Shown: positions 1 to 8,426 of the stretch, piece by piece
Numbering within the stretch: the first letter of the stretch is position 1
Layout of the letters: every line of letters begins with the position of its first letter
Assembly (NCBI RefSeq): GCF_024703995.1
Contig: NZ_JAMXQV010000021.1
Coordinates: 1-64,000, forward strand
Origin: Amycolatopsis iheyensis
Lineage (GTDB): Bacteria > Actinomycetota > Actinomycetes > Mycobacteriales > Pseudonocardiaceae
Length of the DNA: 64,000 nucleotides
Direction of reading: 5' to 3'
Program-made: the position numbers and the translations under genes
Notes under the pieces: generated by a model
Databases searched by the model: none
Told to the model about the DNA's origin: nothing
The model's input: the letters and a program-made list of their open reading frames with translations, nothing else

Positions 1-60
1 CACGGCACGGCACGGCCGGCACGGCACGGCACGGCACGGCACGGCACGGCGCGGCACCGC
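1..60. repeat. ACGGC pentanucleotide simple repeat
   Basis: A period-5 repeat. Nine ACGGC units occupy most of the first 50 bases, interrupted once by a 4-base unit near 17-20, and then decay into GCGGC/ACCGC. The window edge cuts it, so its full length and setting are unknown. Bases 61-151 between it and the lipase stop hold nothing I can recognise. Confidence 0.8.
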
Positions 61-151
61 ACCGCCGGCGCGACCGCCGCCGCCCAGGCGCGAGGCCACC
101 CCCGCTGGGCGCGCGCAGGCCCACCGCAGCCCGAACCACCCGCGCCCCCGC

Positions 152-1402
152 TCACCTCGTGCCGTCACCGAACCGTGCCGCAAGCCAAGCATCCGCGACC
201 GGAGCCCACGCGAGATCCGCGGCGGCGTGCGGCAGCGGCAGCGTCGTCTGCCACGTCACGGCCGACCCGTTCCCCAGATAGCGCGCGAACACCTCGCGCT
301 GGATCCGGTACGGCACGAGCTCGTCGGCCGGGCTGCCGTACAGCAGCGTCGGCGCCGCCTGCCGACCACCGCCGGGGCTGCTCGCCTGTGCCGCCGAGTG
401 CCAGGCCGGGATCGTCAGCGGATCCGCCACGAAAATGTCCGGGAACGTCAATCCCGAGAACACCGCCGCGGTCGAGTCGGCGCCGAAGACGCCCGCGAAG
501 CCCGGGTCCACCACGCACTTGGTCTCCAGCTCGGCGATCTTCCGGCCGCCGAGCGGCGTCAGCAGGTCCGACCACGGCAGGTCCGGCCGGGCGTGGTGCA
601 GCCCGAGCAGGATCATCACCCGCAGGTGCAGGTTCGCCGGCTGCCCGGCGAGCGACGCGAGCAGGTCGGGCAGATCGCCGGGCACGCCGCCCGCCGCGAC
701 CGCCGTGAGGTTCAGCTCCGGGGCGTACTCCGCCTTGAGCTGACCCGCCCACGCGGCCGCGCCGCCGCCCTGGGAGTAGCCGCTGACCGCCACCTGCGCC
801 GTGCGCGACAGCGAAGCGCCGCGCACTTGACCGGCCGCGCGCAGGGCGTCCAGCGTCACGTGCCCTTCGGACCGGCCGGTCACGTAGGTCGCCCCGCCGG
901 GCACGCCCATGCCCTGGAAGTCCGGCACGACGACGGCGTACCCGGCCGCCAGCAACGGGGTGAGCAGCAGCGACTCGTGCTCGGTCCCCCTGGCCAGCGC
1001 GTACGACGGCGCGCAGGTGTCGGCGGGCCCGACGCTGCCGGGTGTGAAGGCGACGATCGGCCGGGCCGGCCACGGCGCCGCCGGGACGAACAGGCTCCCC
1101 GTGACCGCGATCGGCCGGCCCGCGGCATCACGGGACTCGTACATGAGCTGCCACCCGCGCGCGGGGATCGGGATCAGCCGCCCGACGTTCACCAGGACCG
1201 ACTCGTACGCGGTGAACGGGCGGGCGCGGATCAGCGCGCCGGGTGTGCCGGGCAGCTTCGCCGGCGGTGCGTAGAACGGATCCTCTTGCGGCACAACCGA
1301 ACCCGGCGTGCCCGGGTCGGCGACCGGCTCCGCCCACGCGGCCCCGCCGGGCGCGAGGAGCAGGACCGCCAGCAGGACGGGCAGGACGCGACGATGGCGC
1401 AC
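152..1402 (-). CDS. secreted lipase/esterase (LIP-type alpha/beta hydrolase)
   Basis: Predicted secreted triacylglycerol lipase of the secretory-lipase (LIP) family, hydrolysing ester bonds outside the cell. The nucleophile elbow GYSQGG lies mid-protein. An acidic residue in GSPADELVP and a late His in PLPHAAADLAW fit the rest of the triad. A Sec signal (hydrophobic VLPVLLAVLLLAPGG, cleavage after AWA) follows the start. I chose the GTG at 1402 over an ATG 14 codons upstream because GAGGAG sits six bases ahead of it and the signal peptide then begins normally; this gives 416 residues. It is transcribed away from the acyl-CoA ligase operon, and the shared upstream region carries a direct repeat, so the two units may be co-regulated. 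The family call is firm; the substrate is inferred. Confidence 0.85.
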   Translation of the reverse strand: MRHRRVLPVLLAVLLLAPGGAAWAEPVADPGTPGSVVPQEDPFYAPPAKLPGTPGALIRARPFTAYESVLVNVGRLIPIPARGWQLMYESRDAAGRPIAVTGSLFVPAAPWPARPIVAFTPGSVGPADTCAPSYALARGTEHESLLLTPLLAAGYAVVVPDFQGMGVPGGATYVTGRSEGHVTLDALRAAGQVRGASLSRTAQVAVSGYSQGGGAAAWAGQLKAEYAPELNLTAVAAGGVPGDLPDLLASLAGQPANLHLRVMILLGLHHARPDLPWSDLLTPLGGRKIAELETKCVVDPGFAGVFGADSTAAVFSGLTFPDIFVADPLTIPAWHSAAQASSPGGGRQAAPTLLYGSPADELVPYRIQREVFARYLGNGSAVTWQTTLPLPHAAADLAWAPVADAWLAARFGDGTR

Positions 1403-1428
1403 GAGCTTCTCCTCAACCTCGATCAGCG

Positions 1429-1522
1429 ACGAACGAATATTCACTTAACACCGACGCGAACCTTGACAGCAAGGGGTCGATCCCGTCAGATTGGCAGCCG
1501 TCGAGCACGTACGAGTATTCAC
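1429..1522. promoter_or_regulatory. paired 16-bp direct repeats in the lipase/ligase divergent promoter
   Basis: Two copies, ACGAACGAATATTCAC at 1429-1444 and ACGTACGAGTATTCAC at 1507-1522, match at 14 of 16 positions and stand 78 bp apart. The first contains the palindrome GAATATTC. They flank the region that must hold both divergent promoters. Operator pairs for one repressor often look like this, but no regulator gene is adjacent, so the binding protein is unknown. Confidence 0.5.
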
Positions 1523-1541
1523 AGACAACGGAGTCCGGCCG

Positions 1542-3092
1542 ATGCACATCACCCAGTCCCTGCACGCCGCCCGGCAGCGCGGGCCCGACCGCGTCGCGAC
1601 GGTCTTCGGCGCCCGGACCCGGACCGTCGCCGAGTCGGTTTCGCGGATCGCCCGGCTCGCGGGCGCGCTCCGGTCGCTCGGGGTCGCGGCCGGTGACCGG
1701 GTCGGGATCTACGCGCTCAACAGCGACCGGTACCACGAGCTGCTGATGGCGGTGCCGTGGGCGGACGCCGTGGTGAACCCGGTGAACGTCCGGTGGAGCC
1801 TGCGCGAGGTGGCCTACTCGCTGGCGGACTGCCGGACCGATGTCCTGGTGGTCGACGACGCCTTCGCGGCCGCCGTCCCCGCGCTCCGGGAGCACGCGCC
1901 GAACCTGCGGACGGTCATCTTCTGCGGCGAGGGCGACCTGCCCGAAGGCATGCACTCGTACGAAGAGCTCGTCGCCGCGGCGTCCGAAGTGGACGACGCC
2001 CGGCGTGGCGGCGACGAGCTGTACGGCGTCTTCTACACCGGCGGGACGACCGGCTCACCCAAGGGCGTCATGCTGTCCCACCGGGCGTGCCTGGCCTCGG
2101 CGATGGGCAGCATGGTGACCACCGACATGCTCTCGCGCGGCGGGGTCCTGCTGCACACCGCGCCGATGTTCCACCTGGCCGACATCGCCGCCTGGACCAT
2201 CGGGAACCTGACCGGCGCCACCCACGTGATGGTGCCGTCGTTCGCCCCGGCGGCCGTGCTGGCCGCGATCGGCGAGCACCGGGTCACCGACGTCCTGCTC
2301 GTCCCGACCATGATCCAGCAGCTCGTCGACGCGCCCGGCGCCGCGACGAGCGAGCTGAGCAGCCTGCGGCGGGTGATGTACGGCGCGTCGCCGATCTCCG
2401 AGACCGTCCTGGCCAAGGCGCGGACGGTCCTGCCCAACGCGCGTTTCACCCAGGCCTACGGCATGACCGAGCTCGCCCCGGTCGCGACCCTGCTCACCGC
2501 CGCCGACCACGACGACCCGGCGCTGACCCGCTCCTGCGGCCGGCCGGCGGTCCACGCCGAAGTCCGGGTCGTCGACCCCGACGGCGCCGAGGTGCCCCGC
2601 GGCCGGGTCGGCGAGATCGTCGTGCGCGGCGACCACGTCATGAGCGGCTACTGGGACAAGCCCGAGGAGACGGCCACGGCGCTGCGTGGCGGCTGGCTGC
2701 ACACCGGTGACGCCGGGTACCTCGACGACGCGGGTTACCTGTTCGTCGTCGACCGGCTCAAGGACATGGTCGTCACCGGCGGCGAGAACGTCTACACGGC
2801 CGAGGTCGAGAACGCGCTGGCCAAGCACCCGGCGGTGGCGCAGGTCGCCGTCATCGGGGTCCCGGACGCGAACTGGGGTGAGCGCGTCCACGCCGTCGTG
2901 GTGCCGGCGCCCGACACGAAGGCGGATCCCGACGAGTTGCGCGACTTCTGCCGCGAGCACATCGCGAACTACAAGCTGCCGCGGTCCTTCGAGTTCGCCG
3001 ACGCGCTTCCGGTGTCGGGCGCGGGCAAGATCCTCAAGCGGGAGCTGCGCAAGCCGCACTGGGCGGGCGCCGAGCGCGGAGTGGGCGGGTGA
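1542..3092 (+). CDS. acyl-CoA ligase (AMP-forming, ANL superfamily)
   Basis: Cytoplasmic enzyme activating a carboxylic acid to its CoA thioester with ATP, through an acyl-adenylate. The P-loop-like motif YTGGTTGSPKG, the later YGMTE motif, the TGD of the hinge region and the C-terminal catalytic Lys in SGAGKILKREL are all present. About 516 residues is normal for a medium/long-chain or FadD3-like ligase. The frame is open 17 codons further upstream, but the ATG at 1542 begins the conserved N-terminus and is preceded by CGGAG. Its stop overlaps the next start by four bases (GTGA), so it is coupled to the esterase. It probably activates acids released by the neighbouring lipase and esterases. 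The exact substrate cannot be read. Confidence 0.9.
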   Translation: MHITQSLHAARQRGPDRVATVFGARTRTVAESVSRIARLAGALRSLGVAAGDRVGIYALNSDRYHELLMAVPWADAVVNPVNVRWSLREVAYSLADCRTDVLVVDDAFAAAVPALREHAPNLRTVIFCGEGDLPEGMHSYEELVAAASEVDDARRGGDELYGVFYTGGTTGSPKGVMLSHRACLASAMGSMVTTDMLSRGGVLLHTAPMFHLADIAAWTIGNLTGATHVMVPSFAPAAVLAAIGEHRVTDVLLVPTMIQQLVDAPGAATSELSSLRRVMYGASPISETVLAKARTVLPNARFTQAYGMTELAPVATLLTAADHDDPALTRSCGRPAVHAEVRVVDPDGAEVPRGRVGEIVVRGDHVMSGYWDKPEETATALRGGWLHTGDAGYLDDAGYLFVVDRLKDMVVTGGENVYTAEVENALAKHPAVAQVAVIGVPDANWGERVHAVVVPAPDTKADPDELRDFCREHIANYKLPRSFEFADALPVSGAGKILKRELRKPHWAGAERGVGG

Positions 3093-4012
3093 GCCCCGAA
3101 CCGGCCGTGCTCGAGTGGGTCGCCGCGATCGAAGAGCTGTCCGCCGGGTGGCCCGACCTGACGGCGGCGGACTGGCCCCGCCGGCGCGCTGCCGCCACCG
3201 GGCTCGCCGACGCCCTCGCCACCCGCTTCACCCTGCCGGGACCGGCCGGGTGCGAGGTCACCGAACACCGCGTGCCGACCCGCGGCGGCGAAATCGCCGT
3301 CCGGCGGTACCACTCCCCCGGCGCCGGCCGGGCCGCTTACCTGTGGCTGCACGGCGGCGGGTTCGTGCTGGGCGGGATCCACGAGGTGGTCGAGGACCGG
3401 CTGCTGCGCCGCCGGGCGGCCGACAGCGGGGTCGACGTCTTCGCGGCCGGCTACCGGCTCGCCCCGGAACACCCGTTCCCGGCCGCGCTCGACGACTGCC
3501 TCGACGCGCTGGCCTGGCTCCGCGCTTCGGCCGCGGACTTCGGCGTCGACCGCGTCGGCGCCGGCGGTTCGTCGGCGGGTGGCAACCTCGCCGCGCTGGT
3601 CGCCGTCCACTGTGGACCGGCGCTGGACCACCTGGTGCTCGAAGTCCCGGCGGTGACCCTGGACGTCGAGCGGGACGCCTCGAACCTCGGGTACGGCGAG
3701 CTGACCGGCACCGCGGAGCTGCCGCTGCTGCGGGCCGCCTACCTCGGCGACGAGCCCGCCGGCTGGACGGAACCCGCCGGCGTCCCCGATCTCACCGGCC
3801 TGCCGGCCACCCTCGTGATCACCGCCGAGTGTGACGCCCTGCGCGACAGCGGGCAGCGCTTCGCCGCGCGGCTGGCCGAAGCCGGTGTCGCGGTCGAAAG
3901 CTGGTGCGCGCCAGGGCAGGCACACGGCTCCGGCGCGCTCACCCGGACCTCCGCCACCGCCCGCGAGTGGCAGGACCGGGTCAGCGCCTTCCTCCGCACC
4001 CGAATCCCCTGA
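3089..4012 (+). CDS. alpha/beta hydrolase, HSL-family esterase
   Basis: Carboxylesterase of the hormone-sensitive-lipase family (307 aa). The oxyanion-hole motif HGGGF follows LWL, and the nucleophile elbow is GGSSAGG. The acid lies in TAECDALRD and the His in GQAHGSG. There is no signal peptide, so it acts in the cytoplasm. The GTG start overlaps the ligase stop by four bases, and a related hydrolase follows after 12 bases, so it is the second gene of a four-gene operon. A perfect GTCCACTGTGGAC palindrome lies inside the gene at 3605-3617 and uses the uncommon codons TGT and GGA. The family is clear; whether it cleaves acyl-glycerols, lactones or a xenobiotic ester is unknown. Confidence 0.87.
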   Translation: MSPEPAVLEWVAAIEELSAGWPDLTAADWPRRRAAATGLADALATRFTLPGPAGCEVTEHRVPTRGGEIAVRRYHSPGAGRAAYLWLHGGGFVLGGIHEVVEDRLLRRRAADSGVDVFAAGYRLAPEHPFPAALDDCLDALAWLRASAADFGVDRVGAGGSSAGGNLAALVAVHCGPALDHLVLEVPAVTLDVERDASNLGYGELTGTAELPLLRAAYLGDEPAGWTEPAGVPDLTGLPATLVITAECDALRDSGQRFAARLAEAGVAVESWCAPGQAHGSGALTRTSATAREWQDRVSAFLRTRIP

Positions 4013-4024
4013 CGAAAGGCCCCC

Positions 4025-4975
4025 ATGCCCATCGACGCCCTGCTGCTCGCCGCGCACGCCGAACTCGGCGTCGCCCCGCCCGCCGAGTCGCCCGACCCGC
4101 GGGTGCAACGGCAACGCGCCCTCGAGTACGACCAAGCGGTGTACCCGCACCTGGGCATCCCCGGCCCGGACCTGCCGATCCGCGACCACGTCGTGCCGGT
4201 CGACGGTCACCCGGACGTGCCGCTGCGCCTGTTCTACCCGCGCGAGCCCGGCCCGGGGACGTCCTTGCCGGTGTGCTTGTTCTTCTTCGGCGGCGCCTGG
4301 CGGCAAGGCGGCCCGCACCACCCCAGCGTCGCCGCGATGTGTGCCTTGCGCGCGGCCCGGGCCGACGTCGTCGTGGCGGCGGTTTCCTACGCGCTCGCCC
4401 CGGAACACCCCTACCCCGCCGCACTGGAGCAGGGGTACGCGGCGCTGGAGTGGCTGGTGCGCGAGGCGGACTCCCTCGGCGTCGACCGGAACCGGATCGC
4501 GGTGTCGGGGCAGTCTTCCGGCGGCAACCTCGTGGCCGCGCTGACCCACCTCAACCGCGACCGGGCCCGGCACCCGGTGGCGCTGCAGATCCTGGAAGTG
4601 CCCATGCTCGACCTGACGCTGAAGCACTTCGACCGGGCCGCGATGCCCGTCACCGACGAGGTGTGGGCCGGCATCGAACGGGTCGTGGACCAGTACGTGC
4701 CCGATCCCCGGGACCGGTTGCTCCCGACGGTGTCACCGCTGCTCGCGGCGGACTTCGGCGGTCTGCCGCCCGCGTTCGTCGTCACGGCCGAGGTCGACCT
4801 CCTCCGCGGTGACGGCGAGGCGTACGCGGCCGCGCTCGCCACCGCCGGAGTCCCGGTGGCGACACTCCGGCTCATCGGCCTGACCCACGACGGCGGCGCC
4901 TACGAACGGGTGTCCGCCACCGCGCGCGCCGGGCAGGCCGCCGTCGCGCACGCCCTTCGCGGCCTCCACGACTGA
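4025..4975 (+). CDS. alpha/beta hydrolase, HSL-like, with altered oxyanion motif
   Basis: A second HSL-like hydrolase (316 aa) in the operon. The nucleophile elbow GQSSGG is intact, an acid lies in TAEVDLLRG, and a His in LTHDGG completes the triad. The usual HGGG oxyanion motif reads FFGGAWRQGG, so the His is replaced by Phe while the glycines remain. That may change acyl-group preference or activity. RBS-like GAAAGG precedes the ATG. It is not simply a copy of the preceding gene, since the N-termini differ completely. It probably works on a related ester in the same pathway. Family confidence is good; activity is inferred. Confidence 0.82.
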   Translation: MPIDALLLAAHAELGVAPPAESPDPRVQRQRALEYDQAVYPHLGIPGPDLPIRDHVVPVDGHPDVPLRLFYPREPGPGTSLPVCLFFFGGAWRQGGPHHPSVAAMCALRAARADVVVAAVSYALAPEHPYPAALEQGYAALEWLVREADSLGVDRNRIAVSGQSSGGNLVAALTHLNRDRARHPVALQILEVPMLDLTLKHFDRAAMPVTDEVWAGIERVVDQYVPDPRDRLLPTVSPLLAADFGGLPPAFVVTAEVDLLRGDGEAYAAALATAGVPVATLRLIGLTHDGGAYERVSATARAGQAAVAHALRGLHD

Positions 4976-4993
4976 GCTCCGGAAAGGACGACG

Positions 4994-6247
4994 ATGTCCG
5001 AAACGATCCCGGCGGTGGCGACCGCCCGCGGGAGACGGCAGTCCACGGCTTTCCTCCCGCTGTACGTGCTCGCCTACTTCGGCTCCGCGCTCGCCGTCAC
5101 GTCGGCGGCGACGGTGGCCATCCCGCTCCGGCTGTCCACTTTGGACCCCGCGGGCAAGACGCAGCTGCTCTCGCTCACCGTCGGCATCGGCGGCGTGGTG
5201 GTCATGCTGGTGACGGCGCCGCTCGGCCGGCTCAGCGACGTCAGCACGTCCCGCTTCGGGGCGCGCCGGCCCTTCATCCTGGGCGGCGCGGTCGTCGGCG
5301 CCTGCGGGATGCTCGTGCTCGCGGCCGCGGCGGACGTCCCGGTGGTCGTCGCCGGCTGGGCGCTGACCCAGGCCGGCTTCGCCGCGACGACCATGGGCTT
5401 GCAGGCCCTGCTCGCCGACGCGATCCCGGCCCGGATCCGGGCGCGGGTGTCGGCGCTGTTCGGGCTGGCCACCGGGATCGCGCCGTTCGTCGGCGGCATG
5501 CTGATCGGGGCGCTGCCCGGCAATCCCCTGTGGTGGTTCGGCGTGCCCGCCGTGGTCGCACTCGGCACCGACCTCGCGGTGGTGCTCGTGCTGCGCGACG
5601 AGGTGCGCACCGAGCGCGTCGCGGTCGGCTGGCGCAGCCTGGCCCGCAGCTACTGGATCAACCCGGTGCGCCACCCCGACTTCGCCTGGGCGTGGGCCTG
5701 CCGGCTGCTGGTGACCATGTCGCTGGTGACGGTTTCCCTCTACCTCCTGTACTTCCTCACCGACCGGCTCGGCATCGCCACCGAAGACGCCGCGAGGGCG
5801 TCCGGGACGGTGCTGGCGGCCTACTTCGCCGGCAGCGTCGTCACGGCGTTCGTGTTCGGCTGGCTCTCGGACCGGACCGGCAAGCGCAAGCTGATCGTCT
5901 GGACCTCGACGTTGTTCACCGCCGGCGGCCTGCTGGTCAGCCTGTTCGCCCAGGGCCTGCCCGTGTTCGTGCTGGGCATCGCGCTGGCCGGGATGGGCCA
6001 GGGCGCGTTCGTGGCGGTCGACATGGCGATGCTGACGGAGGTGCTGCCGCCGACCTCGGCGGCCGGCGCGGGCCTGGCCGTGATCGCGTTGTCCTACCAG
6101 CTCCCGCAGCTGCTGGTCCCGGCGCTCGCGACGCTGTTGCTCGCGATCGGCGACGCCGGGCCGAACTACTTCGCGTTGTTTCTCGGCTCGGTCGCCGCCG
6201 CGGTGCTGGGCGCACTCGCGGTGCTCCCCGTCAGGAGCGTCCGCTGA
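4994..6247 (+). CDS. MFS transporter
   Basis: Integral membrane permease of the major facilitator superfamily (417 aa), with about twelve hydrophobic segments in two halves. The loop after segment 2 (LGRLSDVSTSRFGARRPF) and its counterpart in the second half (GWLSDRTGKRK) match the MFS signature. It ends the ligase-esterase-esterase operon, 18 bases after the previous stop, with GGAAAGGAC ahead of the ATG. The setting suggests import of the ester or acid used by the operon, but export is not excluded. The palindrome GTCCACTTTGGAC at 5134-5146 lies in the gene and uses the rare codons ACT and TTG. Confidence 0.88.
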   Translation: MSETIPAVATARGRRQSTAFLPLYVLAYFGSALAVTSAATVAIPLRLSTLDPAGKTQLLSLTVGIGGVVVMLVTAPLGRLSDVSTSRFGARRPFILGGAVVGACGMLVLAAAADVPVVVAGWALTQAGFAATTMGLQALLADAIPARIRARVSALFGLATGIAPFVGGMLIGALPGNPLWWFGVPAVVALGTDLAVVLVLRDEVRTERVAVGWRSLARSYWINPVRHPDFAWAWACRLLVTMSLVTVSLYLLYFLTDRLGIATEDAARASGTVLAAYFAGSVVTAFVFGWLSDRTGKRKLIVWTSTLFTAGGLLVSLFAQGLPVFVLGIALAGMGQGAFVAVDMAMLTEVLPPTSAAGAGLAVIALSYQLPQLLVPALATLLLAIGDAGPNYFALFLGSVAAAVLGALAVLPVRSVR

Positions 6248-6286
6248 CGGTTCGTGAACAAGCCACCGCCGCCGGCGCCGGTCCCG

Positions 6287-6340
6287 TTGAAGTTTTGCGA
6301 AATGCCCGATATGCTCCACGACACGCTGGGAGCGATCCCA
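6287..6340 (+). promoter_or_regulatory. promoter with CebR-type (cellobiose) operator before the LPMO gene
   Basis: A -35 TTGAAG (6287-6292) and a -10 TATGCT (6310-6315) are spaced by 17 bases. Just downstream, TGGGAGCGATCCCA at 6327-6340 matches 13 of 14 bases of the CebR/CelR operator TGGGAGCGCTCCCA known from cellulolytic actinomycetes. It would sit at or just after the transcription start, where a bound LacI-type repressor blocks RNA polymerase. I infer induction by cello-oligosaccharides. Confidence 0.82.
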
Positions 6341-6378
6341 ATGGATCACCACCACTCGTCACGACTGGAGGCCCATTC

Positions 6379-7017
6379 ATGCGTACCGCCCGACGACGGA
6401 GCATCTTCTTGGTCTTGGCCGCTCTCGCCGGCTTGTTCCTCTCGGTGCCGGCGGCTTCGGCGCACGGCACCATCGTCAGCCCCGCCACCCGCGCCTACCA
6501 GTGCTGGCAGGACTGGGGCAGCCAGCACACGAACCCGGCCATGCAACAGCAGGACCCCATGTGCTACCAGGCTTTCCAGGCCAACGCCGACACGATGTGG
6601 AACTGGATGAGCGCACTGCGGGACGGCCTCGGCGGCAACTTCCAGGGCAAGACCCCCGACGGCCAGCTCTGCAGCAACGCTTTGGCGCGCAACAGTTCCC
6701 TTGACACCCCGGGAGCGTGGCGGACCACCAGCCTCGGCAGCAGCTTCACGATGCACCTGTACGACCAGGCCAGCCACGGCGCCGACTTCCTCCGCGTCTA
6801 CGTCAGCAAGAACGGGTTCGACCCCGCCACCCAGCGCCTCGGCTGGGGCAACCTCGACCTGCTGACCCAGACCGGCAAGTACGCCCCGGCCAAGGACATC
6901 ACGTTCCCGGTGCAGACGTCCGGCGCCTACCGCGGCCACCACGTCCTGTTCACCATCTGGCAGGCCTCGCACCAGGACCAGACCTACATGTGGTGCAGTG
7001 ACGTGAACTTCGGCTGA
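6379..7017 (+). CDS. lytic polysaccharide monooxygenase, family AA10
   Basis: Secreted copper enzyme that oxidatively cleaves crystalline cellulose or chitin. The 212-residue product has a signal peptide cut after ASA, exposing His29 (ASA|HGTIVSP). This N-terminal His is half of the copper histidine brace; the second His is in QASHGADFL. Conserved AA10 features include YQCW near the N-terminus and WCSDVNF at the end. There is no extra binding module. The ATG at 6379 has GGAGG upstream (6367-6371) and starts the signal peptide. It appears monocistronic. The CebR-type operator in its promoter argues for action on cellulose rather than chitin, which is inference. Confidence 0.93.
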   Translation: MRTARRRSIFLVLAALAGLFLSVPAASAHGTIVSPATRAYQCWQDWGSQHTNPAMQQQDPMCYQAFQANADTMWNWMSALRDGLGGNFQGKTPDGQLCSNALARNSSLDTPGAWRTTSLGSSFTMHLYDQASHGADFLRVYVSKNGFDPATQRLGWGNLDLLTQTGKYAPAKDITFPVQTSGAYRGHHVLFTIWQASHQDQTYMWCSDVNFG

Positions 7018-7029
7018 CCGGCTCCGCCG

Positions 7030-8214
7030 TCACAGGTCCAACGCGCTCACGAACAAGGCGGCGACCGCGGCGCGGTGGCCGGGGCTGTCCTGCCACCGCA
7101 GGCGGCGGCCGGCCTCGACCACCACGCCGAAGCCCGCGTGCACCAGCACCCGCGCCTGGCGCGCGTCGAGGTCCGGCCGCGCCTGGCGCAGGTGCTGCTC
7201 CCAGACGGCGATGTGCTCGCGCTGCGCGGCGACCAGCGGCCGCCGCAAACCGGCCGGCAGGCCGACGACTTCGGCGTTGGCCACGCTGTTGAGAGCACTG
7301 TGCTCGAAGCTGTACGCCACGTACGTCGCCGTCAAGGCGGACAGCGCCTCTCGCGGGTCGGTCACGCCACGCAGGTTGTGCTCCACCGCTTGGGCCAGCA
7401 ACGCGGCCGCCTGCAGGCACGCCGCCGCCAGGATGTCGGCCTTGCCCGGGAAGTAGCGGTAGAGCCCGGACGGCGCCAGCCCCACCGCCTCGGCGAGCAT
7501 GCCGTTGGTGACGGCGGCGAACCCGTCGCGTTCGAACAGCGGGACGGCGGCCGCGAGGATTTCGGACCGCCGCGTGCGCACCACCGGCGGGGCCGGCAGC
7601 TCGACCGCCCGCGCGTCGGCCACCGGCCCGGTCGCGGCGACGCGCAGCGCGGACGCCTGCAGCAGGGCTTCGACCCGGCGCTGGGCGATCGCGTTGTGGT
7701 GCATCGTGATCGACCCGATGGCGCCGAGAGCCGCGACCGCGCGCAGGTGCTCGCCGGGCCACGGGTGCGCACGGTGCACGACCTCCGCCACCCGGCCGAC
7801 GACGTGCGCGAACTTCCCCCGCAGCACCCGGCGGTCGTCGCGGTTGAGGTACCGCGCCTCCCACCGGTAGACGCCACCGGCGGCCCGGTGGGCGACGGTG
7901 ACCCGGGTGACGGCGGCGAGCACGTCCGGCAAGGCGGCGTCGGCCGGCACTTCACCCAGCGCAGCGACGAGCCGGTCGGCCATGACGTTCGCGCATTCGG
8001 CGAACAACGCGTACTTGTTCGGGAAGTGCCGGTACAGGGCGGCCGCGGTGATGCCCACGCCCGCCGCGATCTCCTCCATGGACGCCGCGTGGTAGCCGCG
8101 CTCGCTGAAGACCGCGCCGGCCGCCTCGACGATGAGCTGCCTGCGGTTGCGGGGCCGGACGGCCGCGGCCGGCTCGGCGGTCACCGCGGCCGCCGGGCGG
8201 GAGTGCGGGGCCAT
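7030..8214 (-). CDS. tandem TetR/AcrR transcriptional regulator
   Basis: Contains two complete TetR-type units in one 394-residue chain. The first HTH (about residues 24-70) has YHAASMEEIAAGVGITAAAL followed by YRHFPNK; the second (about 210-260) has MLAEAVGLAPSGLYRYFPGK. Each is followed by its own helical ligand domain, so the protein is a fused or duplicated regulator about twice normal TetR length. It is divergent from the latex-clearing protein with 212 bp between starts, which suggests it controls lcp; TetR-type regulators beside lcp are known in rubber-degrading actinomycetes. The inducer is unknown. The start follows MAPHSRP, and a low-complexity Ala/Pro tail precedes the first HTH. 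Confidence 0.88.
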   Translation of the reverse strand: MAPHSRPAAAVTAEPAAAVRPRNRRQLIVEAAGAVFSERGYHAASMEEIAAGVGITAAALYRHFPNKYALFAECANVMADRLVAALGEVPADAALPDVLAAVTRVTVAHRAAGGVYRWEARYLNRDDRRVLRGKFAHVVGRVAEVVHRAHPWPGEHLRAVAALGAIGSITMHHNAIAQRRVEALLQASALRVAATGPVADARAVELPAPPVVRTRRSEILAAAVPLFERDGFAAVTNGMLAEAVGLAPSGLYRYFPGKADILAAACLQAAALLAQAVEHNLRGVTDPREALSALTATYVAYSFEHSALNSVANAEVVGLPAGLRRPLVAAQREHIAVWEQHLRQARPDLDARQARVLVHAGFGVVVEAGRRLRWQDSPGHRAAVAALFVSALDL

Positions 8215-8426
8215 GGGTGCCAGTCAACCACGAAGTGAACCGGGAGCCTGGTGCCGACGGCGTCGGCGAGGCGGACCGATTCAGGCCCGGCGACCTCTTG
8301 CCGACCGGCCGCAGGCGTCGCTATGTTAATGAAGAATCTCCCCTTGCTCTGCACGACCGACGGCCGGTTGTCCCCGCTGGTACGGGTGCACCGGCCGACT
8401 GCCTACCGAGGAAGCTAGGTAAGTAA

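Noticed and set aside
8401..8426. Small inverted repeat TACC-N10-GGTA just before lcp
   Set aside because: Four-base arms are too short to call an operator in this base composition.
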